Assembly (NCBI GenBank): GCA_031772625.1 | Contig: CM062813.1 | Span: 770,237,117 to 770,301,116 of the forward strand | Direction: 5' to 3' | Source of the DNA: Pinus tabuliformis | Taxonomy: Eukaryota > Streptophyta > Pinopsida > Pinales > Pinaceae | Length of the DNA: 64,000 bases | Shown here: positions 9,990 to 20,989 of the stretch, piece by piece | How positions within the stretch are numbered: position 1 is the stretch's first letter | How the letters are laid out: every line of letters begins with the position of its first letter | Notes under the pieces: generated by a model | Databases searched by the model: none | The model's input: only the letters and a program-made list of their open reading frames with translations | What the model was told of the DNA's origin: nothing | Position numbers and translations under genes: made by a program

Positions 9990-10322
9990 TGTTATGAAAC
10001 CAGCTCACGAAAAGATAGAAAAGATAGTTGAATGCCTTATAATTCAGCCTCTTCGAGGGGGCAACCTCCTTTACATTACACAAATGAACAATTCTTGGAT
10101 GATGCAAATGAAAAGACCTCCTTTCTATATATAGGAGTCTAAGGGGTCATAATATAATTAGAGCCGACATAACAATAATAATGTAAGGGCACAATAATAA
10201 GAATAGTGGGCTTCTATGGGGCACAATAATAACAATATGGGGACTACTTGGGCACAACAATATAATAAGGTGGTTGTACTAATAACAATAAGGGGTTACA
10301 CTAGTAGTATAGGGGCCTAACA
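9990..10322 (-). repeat. 5' LTR of element B
   Basis: Partner of 7194-7527 with the same ends (TG...CA). A TATA-like stretch on the - strand lies at 10124-10133. The following AAGCC (10323-10327) is the right copy of the target duplication. Confidence 0.93.
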
Positions 10323-10327
10323 AAGCC

Positions 10328-10603
10328 AATGGAGGGTCTCAGTCACACTGATGCCTTTTCATGGGAGTGACTCGGGCTTTAGGTTAGTAAAATGACTAGT
10401 GTTCTCATGGGTTAGGCATTGGGGGGGTTGGTTGTCTCTTGAAGGTTTTGTAGCTCCTACAGAAAGTCAGATTGGTTTTGTTTTGGTGGTTCCACTTCCT
10501 TAACTATACCTGGAGAGTTGAATCACATCATAGTTAACCCTTCGTCACATGTTTACCTCGGTGGACCAGTTAGCTTTGGTAAATGTGGGAGGAGTGTGTT
10601 ACA
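10328..10603 (+). repeat. 3' LTR of element A, right portion
   Basis: Continuation of the LTR that begins at 4942, after removal of element B. It ends TGTTACA, the inverted complement of the start TGTAACA, which is good evidence that the two portions belong to one LTR. Confidence 0.8.
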
Positions 10604-11873
10604 CATGGAAAACTTCATCAAGGGGCATCAAGCGAGAGTGATAGCAGAGGATGCCACATATGCGCATCAAGCATAAATGCTAAGTGAGGATGTCACATAG
10701 AATGGATGTGCTAGTGTTATATGAAGATATTTTATAGATGGACCGATTCAGATGTCGGGCCAATTCGAACAGCAAGGCCATGGTCATTTTGAAGGAAGAC
10801 ATGGGCAACCTATGAGTGCATTCATGCAACAAATAGGGCAGTGAAAACTTGTGATGGGACTTGTGACCAAGACATGTGCACCTACTTGAAGTGTTGAGTT
10901 AAATATGGTTCAAAGGAGCTTGAGATGACTTGAAGGAAGTTGCAGCTAATGAAGACTTCATGTGATGGTGGTCTTGGTGTATCTATTTTATTGGGGAGCT
11001 AAGTTCAGTTTCAGGACAAGAATTTGATGCGGTATGCAATGCATACCTTGGGTACAGTATGGGATGTGTTCATGAGGAGTGACTTGATGGATGTGATAGG
11101 ATCAAGACACCTTGGAGTTGGATAAAGTTGTAGCGATGAAGGTGCCTTAGTGGGAGCACTTGTTCATGGGTTGATTCTTATGAGATTTAACCATTTTGAT
11201 CGATGTGGAGGTTGTTGGTCTATGACCAAGGGTAGGACATGGACAAGATGATGAGGCAGGTGTAGACTTTCCCCTTTGAGAGAAATGATGTGCAACATAT
11301 TGGAGGTGAGATGAAGTTTTATTCATGGACCTGGATATGGCACAATGGTTTGTTGAAGGAAAGACGGGAATATTTATTGATTGAAGTTGAAGATGAGACA
11401 AAGTGTTGGATACAAAATCAACGAATTCATGAAGAGCTACATTCTCATGGGTTGGACACAACAGTTGGATTAGCTACCCAAATATTCTGAGTCATGGGGG
11501 TCGACAATGAGAAAATTCATGGAAGATTTGAGTTGGAGTATGACAACAATAGTTCACATGATGATGTGGTGATTTGGCACGATATGAGTTGTGACCAAAG
11601 CATGCAACCAAGTTGGAGGGAACGACCTTCTATGAGTTGGGGTAGTGAGGAGGATTGTGACGAGTTGTGGCTGATGAATGTGATATTAAGGAGTCTTACC
11701 CACATGAATTCTTGAGCCTTGGTTAAGGTCCATTTGAAGAAGGTAAGGAGTTCATGCAAAAAAAATGATAGACATTGGAGTTGGCGACACTTTACGACAG
11801 GTTAGACTTGGTGATGAAGTTGGATAAGTGGAGTTGTTATCGACGAAGACAACCATTTTGAAGTGGGGGAGGA
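10604..11873 (+). other. Noncoding DNA, probable internal part of LTR element C
   Basis: About 1.27 kb without a recognisable protein domain. Small open frames (for example 11290-11490 and 11494-11715, +) match nothing I know. It ends in a purine tract directly followed by a TG that looks like an LTR start (11874), so I infer that it is the internal region of an LTR element, either a non-autonomous one or a heavily decayed one. The 5' part would lie beyond element A, outside the window. Confidence 0.4.
11860..11873 (+). other. Polypurine tract of element C
   Basis: GAAGTGGGGGAGGA immediately precedes TGTCAAGACCCC, a good plus-strand primer next to an LTR-like start. Confidence 0.6.
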
Positions 11874-12272
11874 TGTCAAGACCCCGATTTGGCACTAAGG
11901 CCAAGCAGGCACCAATGAATACCCATGGACACTTAAATGGTGAAAATTTGAATTGGAGAACCGAAGTGTGATCGTGGGGGCGTCGCATGCATAACATGGA
12001 GGGAAGCACCCTAAGCACACATGCACAAAGGGAGGGCGCTCGGGTGCCCATAGGTGAATGTTTTATGCATGAAATAGAAACATGACAGGTGACATGATTT
12101 AGAGAACCAAAGGAAACAAAATTGAAGTGGAACTGAGGGCATCATATGCATGGCACAAGGGTGCGTGCCTTGGGCGTACCCACGCAGAGGCGAGGAACCC
12201 AAGTGCCGAAACATGGTTTGCACAACACGACGACAAGCGGGAGACATGGAATTAAGTGGCATGATGGGAGGA
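11874..12272 (+). repeat. Probable 3' LTR of element C, left portion
   Basis: It starts TGTCAAGACCCC after a purine tract. It is unusually GC-rich for the window and contains no gene. It stops where element D begins (12273). The proposed continuation, 27794-28854, ends TGTGACA, complementary to the TGTCA start; both halves share the phrase AAGTGGCATGATGG (12254 and 28092). No second LTR copy is in the window, so the call rests on the ends only. Confidence 0.5.
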
Positions 12273-13202
12273 TGATAGATGTTGGATAATTATATTCTTT
12301 TCATCCATATCAATGCATTCAAAGTGGAAATATTTAAGGAATCAACTCACGGGACCGTTTTTACGGGTGGGACCTAGTTTTGCAAAACGGGGTCTGAAAA
12401 ATTTCGGGAGAATTTGAGGCATCAAACAAATTATTTAGGGGTAAAAAAAATTCAGTATATCACCACACCTTTTCATTATATTCTACACATAGATATCTTT
12501 CCAAAAATGCAAGAAGCATGTCAATCTGAGCATGTATGCAAAAGTTATGCCACACAGAAGTTGACCTTCCTATTTTCACACCTATAATTCGGGAGGATGC
12601 CGCGTCAACCCCCATTATTCATGGAAAAGGGGCTAGCCACGTTTTTTTAATGTAAAAGACTCTAGAAGAGTCTATATTGTAACTCTAGTTAAGAGTTGAT
12701 GTAGTCAAACTTAACCACTAGTAGGCTATTGGGTTGTGTTATAACCAGGCCACTAGGAGGAAGAGGAATCCCATTGTTTTGAGTGAATTTTGTTCCATAG
12801 TTGACAAAATATAGCTAGGAGATATAGGAGGTAGAGAACGTAGAGAGGATATGTGCAATGTAGTATCCCATGGGCCACAAACATTACTTCTTTGTATCAT
12901 CAGCCATATTTTCAAATAGAGAAAGAAAGTGAAGCAACCTCACCTTCCAGTTGGGTTTTCTCCCAAAAGGGTTTCCCAAAGTGAATATATTGTATCTTAT
13001 GTATGTGTGTGAGCTTATTTTTTCGTTCTATAATTTTCTACATAATTTCCATTTGCATTCACGAACTAATTACAGTTAAATCTATAGATCTAAAATTTTA
13101 ATAAACTGTAATAGTGTAAAAAAATTCAGTTCTTTAATATATTATTATTGGATTGGTTGTGACGAACTATCTAGTGGAATATCCATGGAATTTTATGTAT
13201 CA
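12273..13202 (+). repeat. 5' LTR of element D
   Basis: Similar along its length to 26862-27793, including a shared block about GTTTTTACGGG(T)GGGACC and the AATTTTAATAAACTGTAATAG stretch near the right end. No coding content. Confidence 0.87.
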
Positions 13203-13204
13203 TT

Positions 13205-13215
13205 TGGTATCAAAG
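13205..13215 (+). other. Primer binding site of element D
   Basis: TGGTATCAAAG begins two bases after the LTR end; it resembles the tRNA-iMet primer site (TGGTATCAGAGC) with a mismatch or two. Confidence 0.75.
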
Positions 13216-13280
13216 TAGGTTTATTTGGGTATTTTATGGATATTTCAGGGATCTAGATCAGTGCGGCCGAAAATCTAATC

Positions 13281-14350
13281 ATGGTCGACGAATCTATAAA
13301 TAAACGTTGTTATCCTGGATAGGTGAGGTTTACGTGGCTTGAACAACAAGTCACAGATATCAACTGCAATGTATGACTCCTTGTGGCCTCCTCATGGCAG
13401 CCCTGAATAACAATCTGGGGATATTTGGAGAAGATGGGAGTTCGAATCGAGAGGACAAACCTAAATTAGGATTAGAAGATCGGGGAGAAATGAAGAACTA
13501 GTCGAAGAAAGACTCTGGAAAATATCAGCCAGGTTTGAGGGTCACGAATCAGTACCTATTTAAAATGGAAGCGAAAGTCAATATTAATCCATATCATGGT
13601 GAGATCAATGCTTTGAAGCTGAACCACTAGATGTAGTAGCTATAAGTTTATTTCACCATCCATCAGATTGATGAAGGGAAAAATATCTCATTTGCACGAC
13701 TGAAATTAGAGGGCCATGCACTAACTTGGTGGGAGAGCCACATGAAAACCCTGAGGTTGGAGGGATAACCTCCATTGACTAATTGGGATGATTTCAAAAG
13801 CCTCATTAATTCATAATTTTATCCCATTAGCTATGTGGAGGACCAGTGGATCTGGTGGCATTACTTCAGGCAAAATTCGGGCCAAAGCATGCAGGAGTAC
13901 ACCATGGAATTCAGAAAGATGGCTATAATGTTGGGTATCTCTCCAAAGAACCCAAATGTACTCCTCAATTATTTGGGGGGTCTGCACCACCATCTACATG
14001 AGCAAGTGATGTTGTTCAAGCCCAAATTGGTGGATGAGGCTTGTGTATAGGCACAGTACATGGAGAACATAGGCCTGAAGAGAGTGCGATCAAATGGATC
14101 GAAGCAGAAGGAGAAACAAGATAATTCTAAGGAGGGAAAGAAGAAGAAAAAAGGCGGAAAAGATAAATAGATGGTAGCCACAACACATCAGTGCAAAGAT
14201 ACAAGAAACCACTGCAACCACTACAACATTGATGGGCATATAGAGGAGAAGTGTTGGAAGTTGCCTCCAGATCTAAACCCAAAGAATGAGAAGAAAGACA
14301 ATAATAAGAAGAATCTCATGGCCATGGATTCGAACAACCAAAGTTGAAAG
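13281..14350 (+). pseudogene. gag of element D (broken)
   Basis: Capsid-nucleocapsid gene. A plausible start is the ATG at 13281, though stops are frequent in the first 250 bases. Capsid blocks include KVNINPYHGEINALKLNH, LKLEGHALTWWESHMK, TNWDDFKSLI and SMQEYTMEFRKMAIMLG. A nucleocapsid-like segment HCNHYNIDGHIEEKCWKL (about 14209-14262) resembles C-x2-C-x4-H-x4-C with the second cysteine replaced by tyrosine. A lysine-rich spacer (14100-14170) precedes it. Stops include TAG near 13630 and 14048. Confidence 0.75.
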
Positions 14351-14399
14351 TAGTTTTGGATGTGGATGATAGTATTGTTTGTACGCCAGTGCATAAGGA

Positions 14400-14915
14400 G
14401 TTGAATCTGAGTAGCCTTCAACAACCAGAAGAGACAGAAATGGAAAAACTCTTCGATATAAAGATACATGTCAAGAAGGCAAATATTGATGCTCTATTTT
14501 ACTCGGGATCATAGGTGAATCTCATTGCAGTAGAGCTGGTCAATAAGTTGGGGCTAGAAGTTCATGATCATCCAAACCCATATCCATTAGGATGGGTATA
14601 TAAGGATGAATAGCTTAAGATAACAAAATAGTGTAAATTTAGATTTGCTATTAGTGTTGATTTTATTGATGAAGTAGATCTAGATGTGGTTCCCCTTGAA
14701 GTATGTGGAATTGTGTTTGGGAGTCCATACATGTACATGTGTGATGAAATATTCATGAGGAGAGCTAACTGATACCAGCTCGTCAAGGATGGAAAATAGT
14801 TCATCATCAATGCACACAAAGGCAAGTCAAAAATTTCACTGGTAAGTGCCAACCAAGCCAAGAAATTGATTATTTCTAAGAAGAAGTATGTTTTATTATT
14901 TTTAAGATAAATTCA
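14400..14915 (+). pseudogene. Retropepsin-like protease region of element D (broken)
   Basis: After gag the frame gives KIHVKKANIDALFYSGS-VNLI (about 14460-14525), where the family expects A-L-(I/V)-D-S-G-S-Q; the catalytic aspartate is replaced by tyrosine and the glutamine is TAG. The flap and C-terminal blocks NPYPLGWV and VVPLEVCGIVFGSPYMY match the clan of gypsy proteases. A K-rich linker to the reverse transcriptase follows. Confidence 0.65.
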
Positions 14916-14999
14916 GTCTGCATAGGAGTTTATAAGAGACAAATCATCCCTCGAGTGGTGTACTAAGAAACCTAAACAATAATTGGAGGAGTTGTTACA

Positions 15000-15570
15000 A
15001 GCATACAAGGATGTGTTCTGAGAGCCTAAAGGGTTACCACCTAAGAGAGAAGTGGAGCATGAGATCCATCTATTCACAGACTCTCCATTACCAAATATTG
15101 GGTTGTACAGGCAATCTGTTATAGAAGCAGTAGTAGCTGCCGGATCTGGGTGTCATTCAACCGAGTACATCACCATGTGGGTCATCTATCATCATTGTGC
15201 CAAAGAAGGATGGGACTTGGTGGGGCGTTGAAAAAAATCATGCTCAAGAATAAATAACCCCTGCCAAAGGTAGATGATTTGTTGGATCGGCTGCAGCAAG
15301 AAAAATACTTCACCAAGCTGGATTTGAATACTGGATATCACCAAGTTCAATTCAAGGAAAAAGATACATGGAAGACCACTTTCAAAACCAAGAAAGGTTT
15401 GTATGAGTGGTTAGTTATGCCCTTTGACCTATGTGATGCACTAGATACATTTATGAGATTAATGAATGATGTACTGCACCCTTTTATGGATTCATTTGTT
15501 ATTGTCTATTTGGATGCTATACTGGTATATAGTGCTACCTGGGAGGAGCATATTTCACATTTGACGTAGG
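15000..15570 (+). pseudogene. Reverse transcriptase of element D, first part (broken, then interrupted)
   Basis: The longest clear frame (15279-15569) reads LDRLQQEKYFTKLDLNTGYHQV, KDTWKTTFKTKKGLYEWLVMPF and DSFVIVYLDAILVYS. The catalytic YLDD box is YLDAI, so the second aspartate is lost. N-terminal blocks (PREVEHEI-like, then KEGWD) are visible upstream in other frames. The domain is cut at 15570-15575 by element E; the remainder resumes at 24593 with the duplicated TTATG. Confidence 0.85.
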
Positions 15571-15575
15571 TTATG

Positions 15576-16459
15576 TGTTGGCTTATTGGGGCCTGACCCA
15601 AGTTCAAAGTTAATTCAGCCAAACAAATCCCGGTATTCCTAGCCCTTTCGGTAATAGTCTATGGAGCGCAAACTGAGGTCTCACCCGAAGTTGTATGGGA
15701 GGGTGCTAGAACCAGGTTTTCGTAGCCTAGAGATGTCTGATGAGTTCAAGTGGTTCGCAGTTTGACCCTACGCGCAAGTCGCTACACGCACTTTCCCTTA
15801 CCTCACAGCCTGATATACTACCTTCCCGCAGCCCTACCGAGGGGCTGAACGTCGCTCTCTGCGTTATTACCCAATACCTCAATGGTATTCCAACATTAGT
15901 TAATTAACTCTTCCTACTTGAGTGCTTTAAGTATACTTAACAATATAAACCATTCATACAGGTGCATGCAGTAAATAAACAATATATTTGCAAATCATAT
16001 CAAACATGCATTAACCCAAGAACAAATACACAGAATTATGATAAGACTTCTCTTTATTAATTTCTTCCCTGGTTACAGACTCGACTTCACCCTATGCACT
16101 CAGCTGCAGGGGTCTGCGCACTCAGCTGTGGACTACTAGGCCTTTGCGCACTCAGCTACAGAACCTTCTCCTACTCTACGAGCCAAAGGCACACTTTACT
16201 TAGTTACTTCGACTCTCTTTCTATCTCTCTACTTCTACACTTACAGCTTTGCTCTATTTATACAATCCCATGGTCTTCAGACCATGGGTAGGTCTATCCA
16301 GCTGACATTACATTACAAAACTAGGGTGGACAACCCTGTGACTCTATCATACTTTTCGTGCTCCGCGCCCGCAATTCGCGGAGCTTTACAACAAGATTGG
16401 GTCAAAAACTTGGGCTTTGAGCCCCAAAACATGCCTTGGGCGGGATTCCATGCCCAACA
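15576..16459 (-). repeat. 3' LTR of element E
   Basis: Left LTR in + coordinates, downstream LTR of the element. Next to it on the right (16460-16474) the - strand reads TTTGTTTGGGGGGCC, the polypurine tract. It contains several GCGCACTCAGCTGC-like repeats around 16098-16160, also present in the partner. Confidence 0.9.
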
Positions 16460-17990
16460 GGCCCCCCAAACAAACATCATGACTTCCCCTCGAGTCAGTC
16501 TATCGGCACAACGATCTTTGTGCGGAGTCCCTCCAACTGTTCTCGAACTACGTGGAGGTCAGCAACGCACTAAGCTGCTGCTTGTTGGATATGCTGCATG
16601 TGATGTTCTGAGACCTTTGTGTTTGGAGTGCTTCTCTGCATTAATGTGTGCATCCCCGGTATGTGTGCGAGCTTGCATTCGATGTCTGTTGTGATGGTGA
16701 AGGCTTCGTTGATCCAAGGCTGGATTCGCGCTTTGCGAACTGCCTCCTTATGTTGTGCCGCATCCACCTACTCCTTCAGTTCTTTAGCCTACTGCATCCT
16801 CGCAAGCCGCTAAGTGAGGACCACTGTCTGCGCAATTCATCAGACATTTTCATACTACTATTGGAGTTCTCGCACCTCTATCTCTAAGCGCTGGATGTTG
16901 GGTTCCTCCTACAGAGTTGTGAGGACCTCAAGTGATTCTTCCAACATATTGGTGCAGTCTCTCACTGCACCTCTGATTTCCTCCAATCCTACTGTGATAG
17001 TGCTAGTGCATTGTTCTTTGACTTCCAGGGAAGTGGATGGCTGCGACTTTAATCGCAACTTGGCGATCTGAAGATTCAGCTCCAGCTGAACCTTTGTCAT
17101 TTCCTCCCTGGCCTCACTAACTCATGTTGCTAACCTATGGATCCGCACCTCCACTGGTGTATCTGCTGGGATGGCCAGCTCCAGGACGCTTCAGCAAGCA
17201 TCACCTATCACCTGCACCAGTTGTTGATTTTGCGACACCAATTCGTCGCGCTGCAAGTTGAGTTGGTCCATATTTATCTTCTACTCATTGAGGACTTGGA
17301 GCGCGTGGCACTCCCTAGTGCGCAGCTCTTTCGTTATCTCGTCCTGCAATAGATATAATGTCTTGTGTGAAAGGGAAATTAGATTAACACCGAGACCTTT
17401 CATCGTGCTAACCAAAAACCCATCGACCTCATTTTATGTCACTAGAGCCCCTTCCGGCAACACTATTGTGTTCATCATCCACACACGCAACATCTGCTCT
17501 ACCATTGTGGATCCGACTATGAGGTTGGTCAAAAGGGTACCAACCTAGGGGGGCACACCTGTAAGTCCTGCAACTGCACTCTAAGGGCCCCCAAGACAGT
17601 CTGGTGCTCTTGCATGAAATCCTAGAGAGCCTTATTTGTGACATCGTGCACCGTCTCACTGATGTCATGTAGATCACCCTCGATTAGGGTGATCGGGTCA
17701 ATGGAAAACTTCGAGGCCTTGACCTTCTTTCGTGAACCTACCTTCTCTGCTAGGTGTTGGCGCTTCAGCTGTGTGGATGTAGTTCGTGGGTCCGTGCTTC
17801 CTTCTGATGTTTCTGCTTCCTCTGTCTCCTGCCCCTGTGAAGGCGTTGTTTGACCCTCGCCCACCTTCACTGCTGCTACCTGTGTTGTTGCTGCTGCTAC
17901 GACATTTTCTTGCTTAGCTACTTTATATGTCATGTCCCGCACTTCCTGCACTTCTGCTACTATTGTTTCCTTCTTGCGTTTTTCAGCCAA
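16460..17990 (-). pseudogene. Element E accessory region, 3' part: charged, helical-looking coding sequence
   Basis: Not recognised. Broken frames on the - strand include 17990-17622, which starts MAEKRKKETIVAEVQEVRD, contains a T/E/G/Q-rich low-complexity stretch, a basic RKKVKASKF patch, and ends in SETVHDVTNKAL; 17100-16909, rich in leucine and glutamate; and 16767-16570. The composition suggests coiled-coil or linker segments of one large protein continuing from 19534-18497. Frames change repeatedly, so the original protein cannot be read through. Similar overlapping + strand frames are shadows. Confidence 0.45.
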
Positions 17991-18215
17991 CTATGCGATG
18001 CGCAGCTTGGCATCGTCTTTCTTCTTTTGCACTACCGACTTCTCGATTTCTACAATGTCTGGGGTGCGCCATTCTGGTGGCCATGCCTCCAAGACATTAA
18101 AAATGGTGTCGTCAATGGCTACGAAGGGTAGCTTTGTCCACTGCTTCATCAGGTCCTTGTGCACCCTGATATATATGTTATGCATGTCTGCCTTAAATTC
18201 TGCAAAACTCTGCAA
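17991..18215 (-). pseudogene. Element E accessory region: short conserved-looking block
   Basis: An open - strand frame of 74 codons (FAEFKADMHNIYIRVHKDL, KLPFVAIDDTIFNVLEAWPP, then KKKDDAKLRI). It continues directly into the next frame at 17990 with a stop between. No family recognised. The tryptophan/proline-rich middle and the downstream basic helix look like genuine coding sequence, not noise, and the reading direction agrees with gag. Confidence 0.45.
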
Positions 18216-18496
18216 ACTATTTTAAACCGTGGGTGACAACCACGGCTTATGGTTGATCCACATTCAAATGTTCATCTCCATGAGCACCCAAAAGATCTTA
18301 CTGTCACATATCTTGTTGGCATCCTTCGTGGCCCAGAGCGAAGCGTACTTCGCGGCCTCCGGTAAATCTCTATCAATTATGGGGAATTGACTATCCTCCG
18401 ACAATTCCCCAGCTATAAGCACTATGGGTAGCAATAATGATGCATAGTGGAACGTTTTTCCCTATTCCTGGGCTTCGTGGAAATTCTCTAAAAAAT

Positions 18497-19534
18497 TTAT
18501 GCAGTGGAATTCGGACGAGTGAAACTCGACCCCTCTGTGCACTGCTCAGCTAGTGCGACCACCGATGAAGGTACCTCGTCTGCGCAACACTTGCACATCA
18601 CTTTACTGGTGAGGATTTGGGTTGCTACGCGTACTACTTTTTCCTTGATGTTGGAGATGGTGTAGCCCCTCTTCTTCTTTTCTAGCTTGTACTTCTTCTT
18701 CATGCCCTTTGCGATGGCCAAATCATTGCCCTTTCCTTTTGATATGGCCATGGGGTCTTCCCCTTTGTATGGAAGTTGGGAGACATGATGAATCAAGTCT
18801 ATTGTGATGGGGATGGTCTCCTCCAGCCATAAGCACCCATCATGCACCAGGCAGAGCAGCTGCCTGATGATGAAAATGGTTAATTGGGCGCGGAGGAAAT
18901 GCAGCACCCAAAGTAGGTTCAACAGCTCAACCTTCTCCACTTCGTGCAACCACTTTCGTGGCTCTAATGTTGTCACCACCCCCACGGTGTTCTACTTCAT
19001 GAGGTTTCCAGTCTCCAGGTGAGGGAACTTCTCATGGTCAGCGAGGTCCCAATATTCGAATTTCATGCTCGACACTTGGCTCAGGTGCGTGCCTTCAAAC
19101 ATAATGCCATCTGGGAGGAGCGGGGTCTAGAGCGAGCTCTTGGTCTTGTCCAGGTCCTTGGGCACTTTGGCCTTCCCTTTTTGTGGGGAGACATAGGCGG
19201 GTAGTTTTGTCGTAGAGTGCCTAGGCTGAGTATCCACCTCTATGCCTTCATCTTCTTCTTCTTCGTCTATTTCTATAGTGACAGCTTTCCCTTTCTCCTC
19301 CATCGACAGTTTGTTGCACAGCAGGTTCCGCAGGGACACGCGTACAGGAGCCATTTCTTGTTTGTCCTTCTTAGGTCTTGGCATACGCGGTGATTTCAAG
19401 ATCTCTGCCACAATCCCGACACCTTCTGGAACATCCCCGATAGTTAGGGCCCGTGCGGCCTCGCCGGTGGTCACCTCTACTATCCCCATACCATCCTTAG
19501 TTGTCATCATTGTAGCTATGCAGCAATTTATCAC
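18497..19534 (-). pseudogene. Element E accessory protein, central block (function unknown)
   Basis: A single - strand frame runs from 19534 to 18497 with stops only at 19127-19129 and near 18990. The first half has an acidic run (IDEEEEDEGIEV) and SPQKGKAKVPKDLDK; then PLLPDGIMFEGTHL and MKFEYWDLADHEKFPHLETG; then WLHEVEKVELLNLLWVLHFL and a hydrophobic stretch with VRQLL-like LCLVHDGCLWLEE; then GKGNDLAIAKGMKKKYKLEKKK and VRVATQILTSKVMCKCCADEV. Long conserved-looking composition over about 345 codons implies a real protein once under selection. I do not recognise a named domain; it is not reverse transcriptase, RNase H or integrase. Confidence 0.6.
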
Positions 19535-19989
19535 TCACAAATTCAGGGGCTTAATAAATGCTCATCTCACAATACTCAGGGCTTTGCTCAATCGCTAAAT
19601 TCACAAATGACCAAGTGTTGTTTACTGGGCAACCTTTGGTATTTTATAGGACTTTTTGAATTTGAATTTGACCTTTCCCCCCAATTCTGGTTCATAAATG
19701 GTTTCTTAGCAAAAGATTTTCCCAAATCTTGCCCATAAATCGTGTCTCAAATGCCTACCGCCCCCTGCATTTGGCCTCAAGTTGAGCATCCCAACGTGAA
19801 TAATGACTTCAACGGTCACTTCCTAGCCAACCCACATGATAGCATAGCCCCCATGTGCGGTCGCAGACCTTGTGACTCTTTGCTTCTGTGCACATATCCA
19901 ATACCGCGCAGCTCCCGAGTAGAATAGTTTATAGTCTCGCGCTCCCTTCTAACTACCTAGAGTGCTAAGACTATATTTCCATCGACTAG

Positions 19990-20780
19990 TCAAGTGGCCG
20001 CACCACCCATGTAGAGTACCATCCTACCCTTCATCGTGGTTCTTGGAGAATCCCCACCTTTTATTGTTATGGTTGGTATCGTGCACTTCACCATTTGCAA
20101 TGCGCTACCCTGGTCACCATGCTTAGCAATATGCAGTACAAGCCAAGGCATCAGACTAATCAATTCACGACGATAGTTCTCAAAATTGTCAGCATGATCA
20201 TACGCACTTTGCCTTACCATCCTAGTTTTTTCGGTGAGAAAAACTTCCTTGATATCGTCCTCCAGCTTCTGGACTTCCGCCTCCACCAACGAGTTTTTCT
20301 TTCTTAACCATATCCTTTCTTCTTAAAGTTCTTGGAATCTAAGGTTTCCCTATTGGATTTCTTCCTCAAGTCCCATGCATTCTATTTCATGCAACTATGT
20401 AATTCCTCCTTTCCGAGCTTCACAAACCATCGTATCTACAGGTGTTGCTATGCACGGACTAGGCTTTGCATGCTCCATAGGGATTACAACTTCTGCTTCG
20501 GAAGTGCTCGCACGGCCAAGGTTTTGCACATGGTCTTATAAGCCCATAGAACTGCTGGTACGCACAGGTCCTAGTCAGTTCATTTCATATGATGGACCGC
20601 GTTTAGTACTTTTCATACTTTTCCAAAGGCTTCCACATAGGTAATCTTCTGCGCACTTGGTCTTATCATATTTCTTGGTCGTCACTCGCACCATTTTCTT
20701 GCCCACTCCTGCTTTTTGGTCGTGTTTCCTATCATGAGGACGATGTGCATTCATGCAGGTTGCGCACCATACGTCCGTAC
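19990..20780 (-). pseudogene. Element E accessory region, 5' part
   Basis: Broken - strand frames: 20784-20575 (MGTDVWCATCMNAHRPHDRK, with a C-x2-C-x3-H-like cluster and KKYDKTKCAEDY), and 20560-19990, ending in the open frame 20289-19990 (MVEAEVQKLEDDIKEVFL, RRELISLMPWLVLHIAKHGD, PRTTMKGRMVLYMGG). The EAEVQKLEDDI stretch looks helical. It continues from the protease-like part upstream with frameshifts. Function unknown. Confidence 0.45.
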
Positions 20781-20989
20781 CCATCTAGAAAGGTGGGTGC
20801 ACGAGATGGTCTGCCTGTCATACTCAGCTTTCATCCGCATCTGAGGCTTTCCAAACTGCATGTGCATCTTCCTTTTGCATTCACGCCAGTCCTCAAAACT
20901 TCTTTGATGCATACCCCACCATCTTGCAGCATAGTGCACAATTCCCATTTTAGAGCGTCGAAACACTGCTGTTTCGGTACTTCTATTTA

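Larger units (their letters stand above)
7194..10322 (-). mobile_element. Element B: non-autonomous Ty3/gypsy derivative with rearranged pol
   Basis: Two LTRs (7194-7527 and 9990-10322) differ at about 13 of 333 positions by eye and are bounded by TG and CA. The flanking 5-mers AAGCC (7189-7193) and AAGCC (10323-10327) are a perfect target duplication, so the boundaries are firm. On the - strand the order is LTR, tRNA-iMet primer site, leader, gag, zinc-knuckle region, a linker with a duplicated 41-residue block, integrase C-terminus, RNase H, chromodomain, polypurine tract, LTR. Protease, reverse transcriptase and the integrase catalytic core are absent, and the integrase C-terminus precedes RNase H, the reverse of normal order. 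At 3.1 kb it must have depended on an autonomous relative such as element G. Confidence 0.92.
1..10603 (+). mobile_element. Element A: Ty3/gypsy chromovirus (Tekay/Del-like), 5' end outside the window
   Basis: The order gag, protease, reverse transcriptase, RNase H, integrase and a chromodomain-like tail, followed by a polypurine tract and an LTR, identifies a Ty3/gypsy chromovirus. The LTR starts TGTAACA and ends TGTTACA, a perfect 7-bp terminal inverted repeat. Subtracting element B and its target duplication, the LTR is about 2.5 kb, which fits the Tekay/Del lineage. The 5' LTR and primer site lie before base 1. The bases after the LTR (10604-10608, CATGG) would be the target duplication, but its partner is outside the window. 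Reading frames are broken by stops, mostly TAG where glutamine is expected, and by frameshifts, so the copy is dead. Lineage assignment is inference from LTR length and gene order. Confidence 0.85.

Noticed and set aside
10604..11873. Host gene in the interval between A and D
   Set aside because: Frames are short, without recognised domains, and the region ends in a purine tract and an LTR-like start.
17850..18225. Cysteine- and serine-rich + strand frames
   Set aside because: Overlap the accessory coding strand of E in the opposite direction; composition is what the complement of K/E-rich sequence gives.
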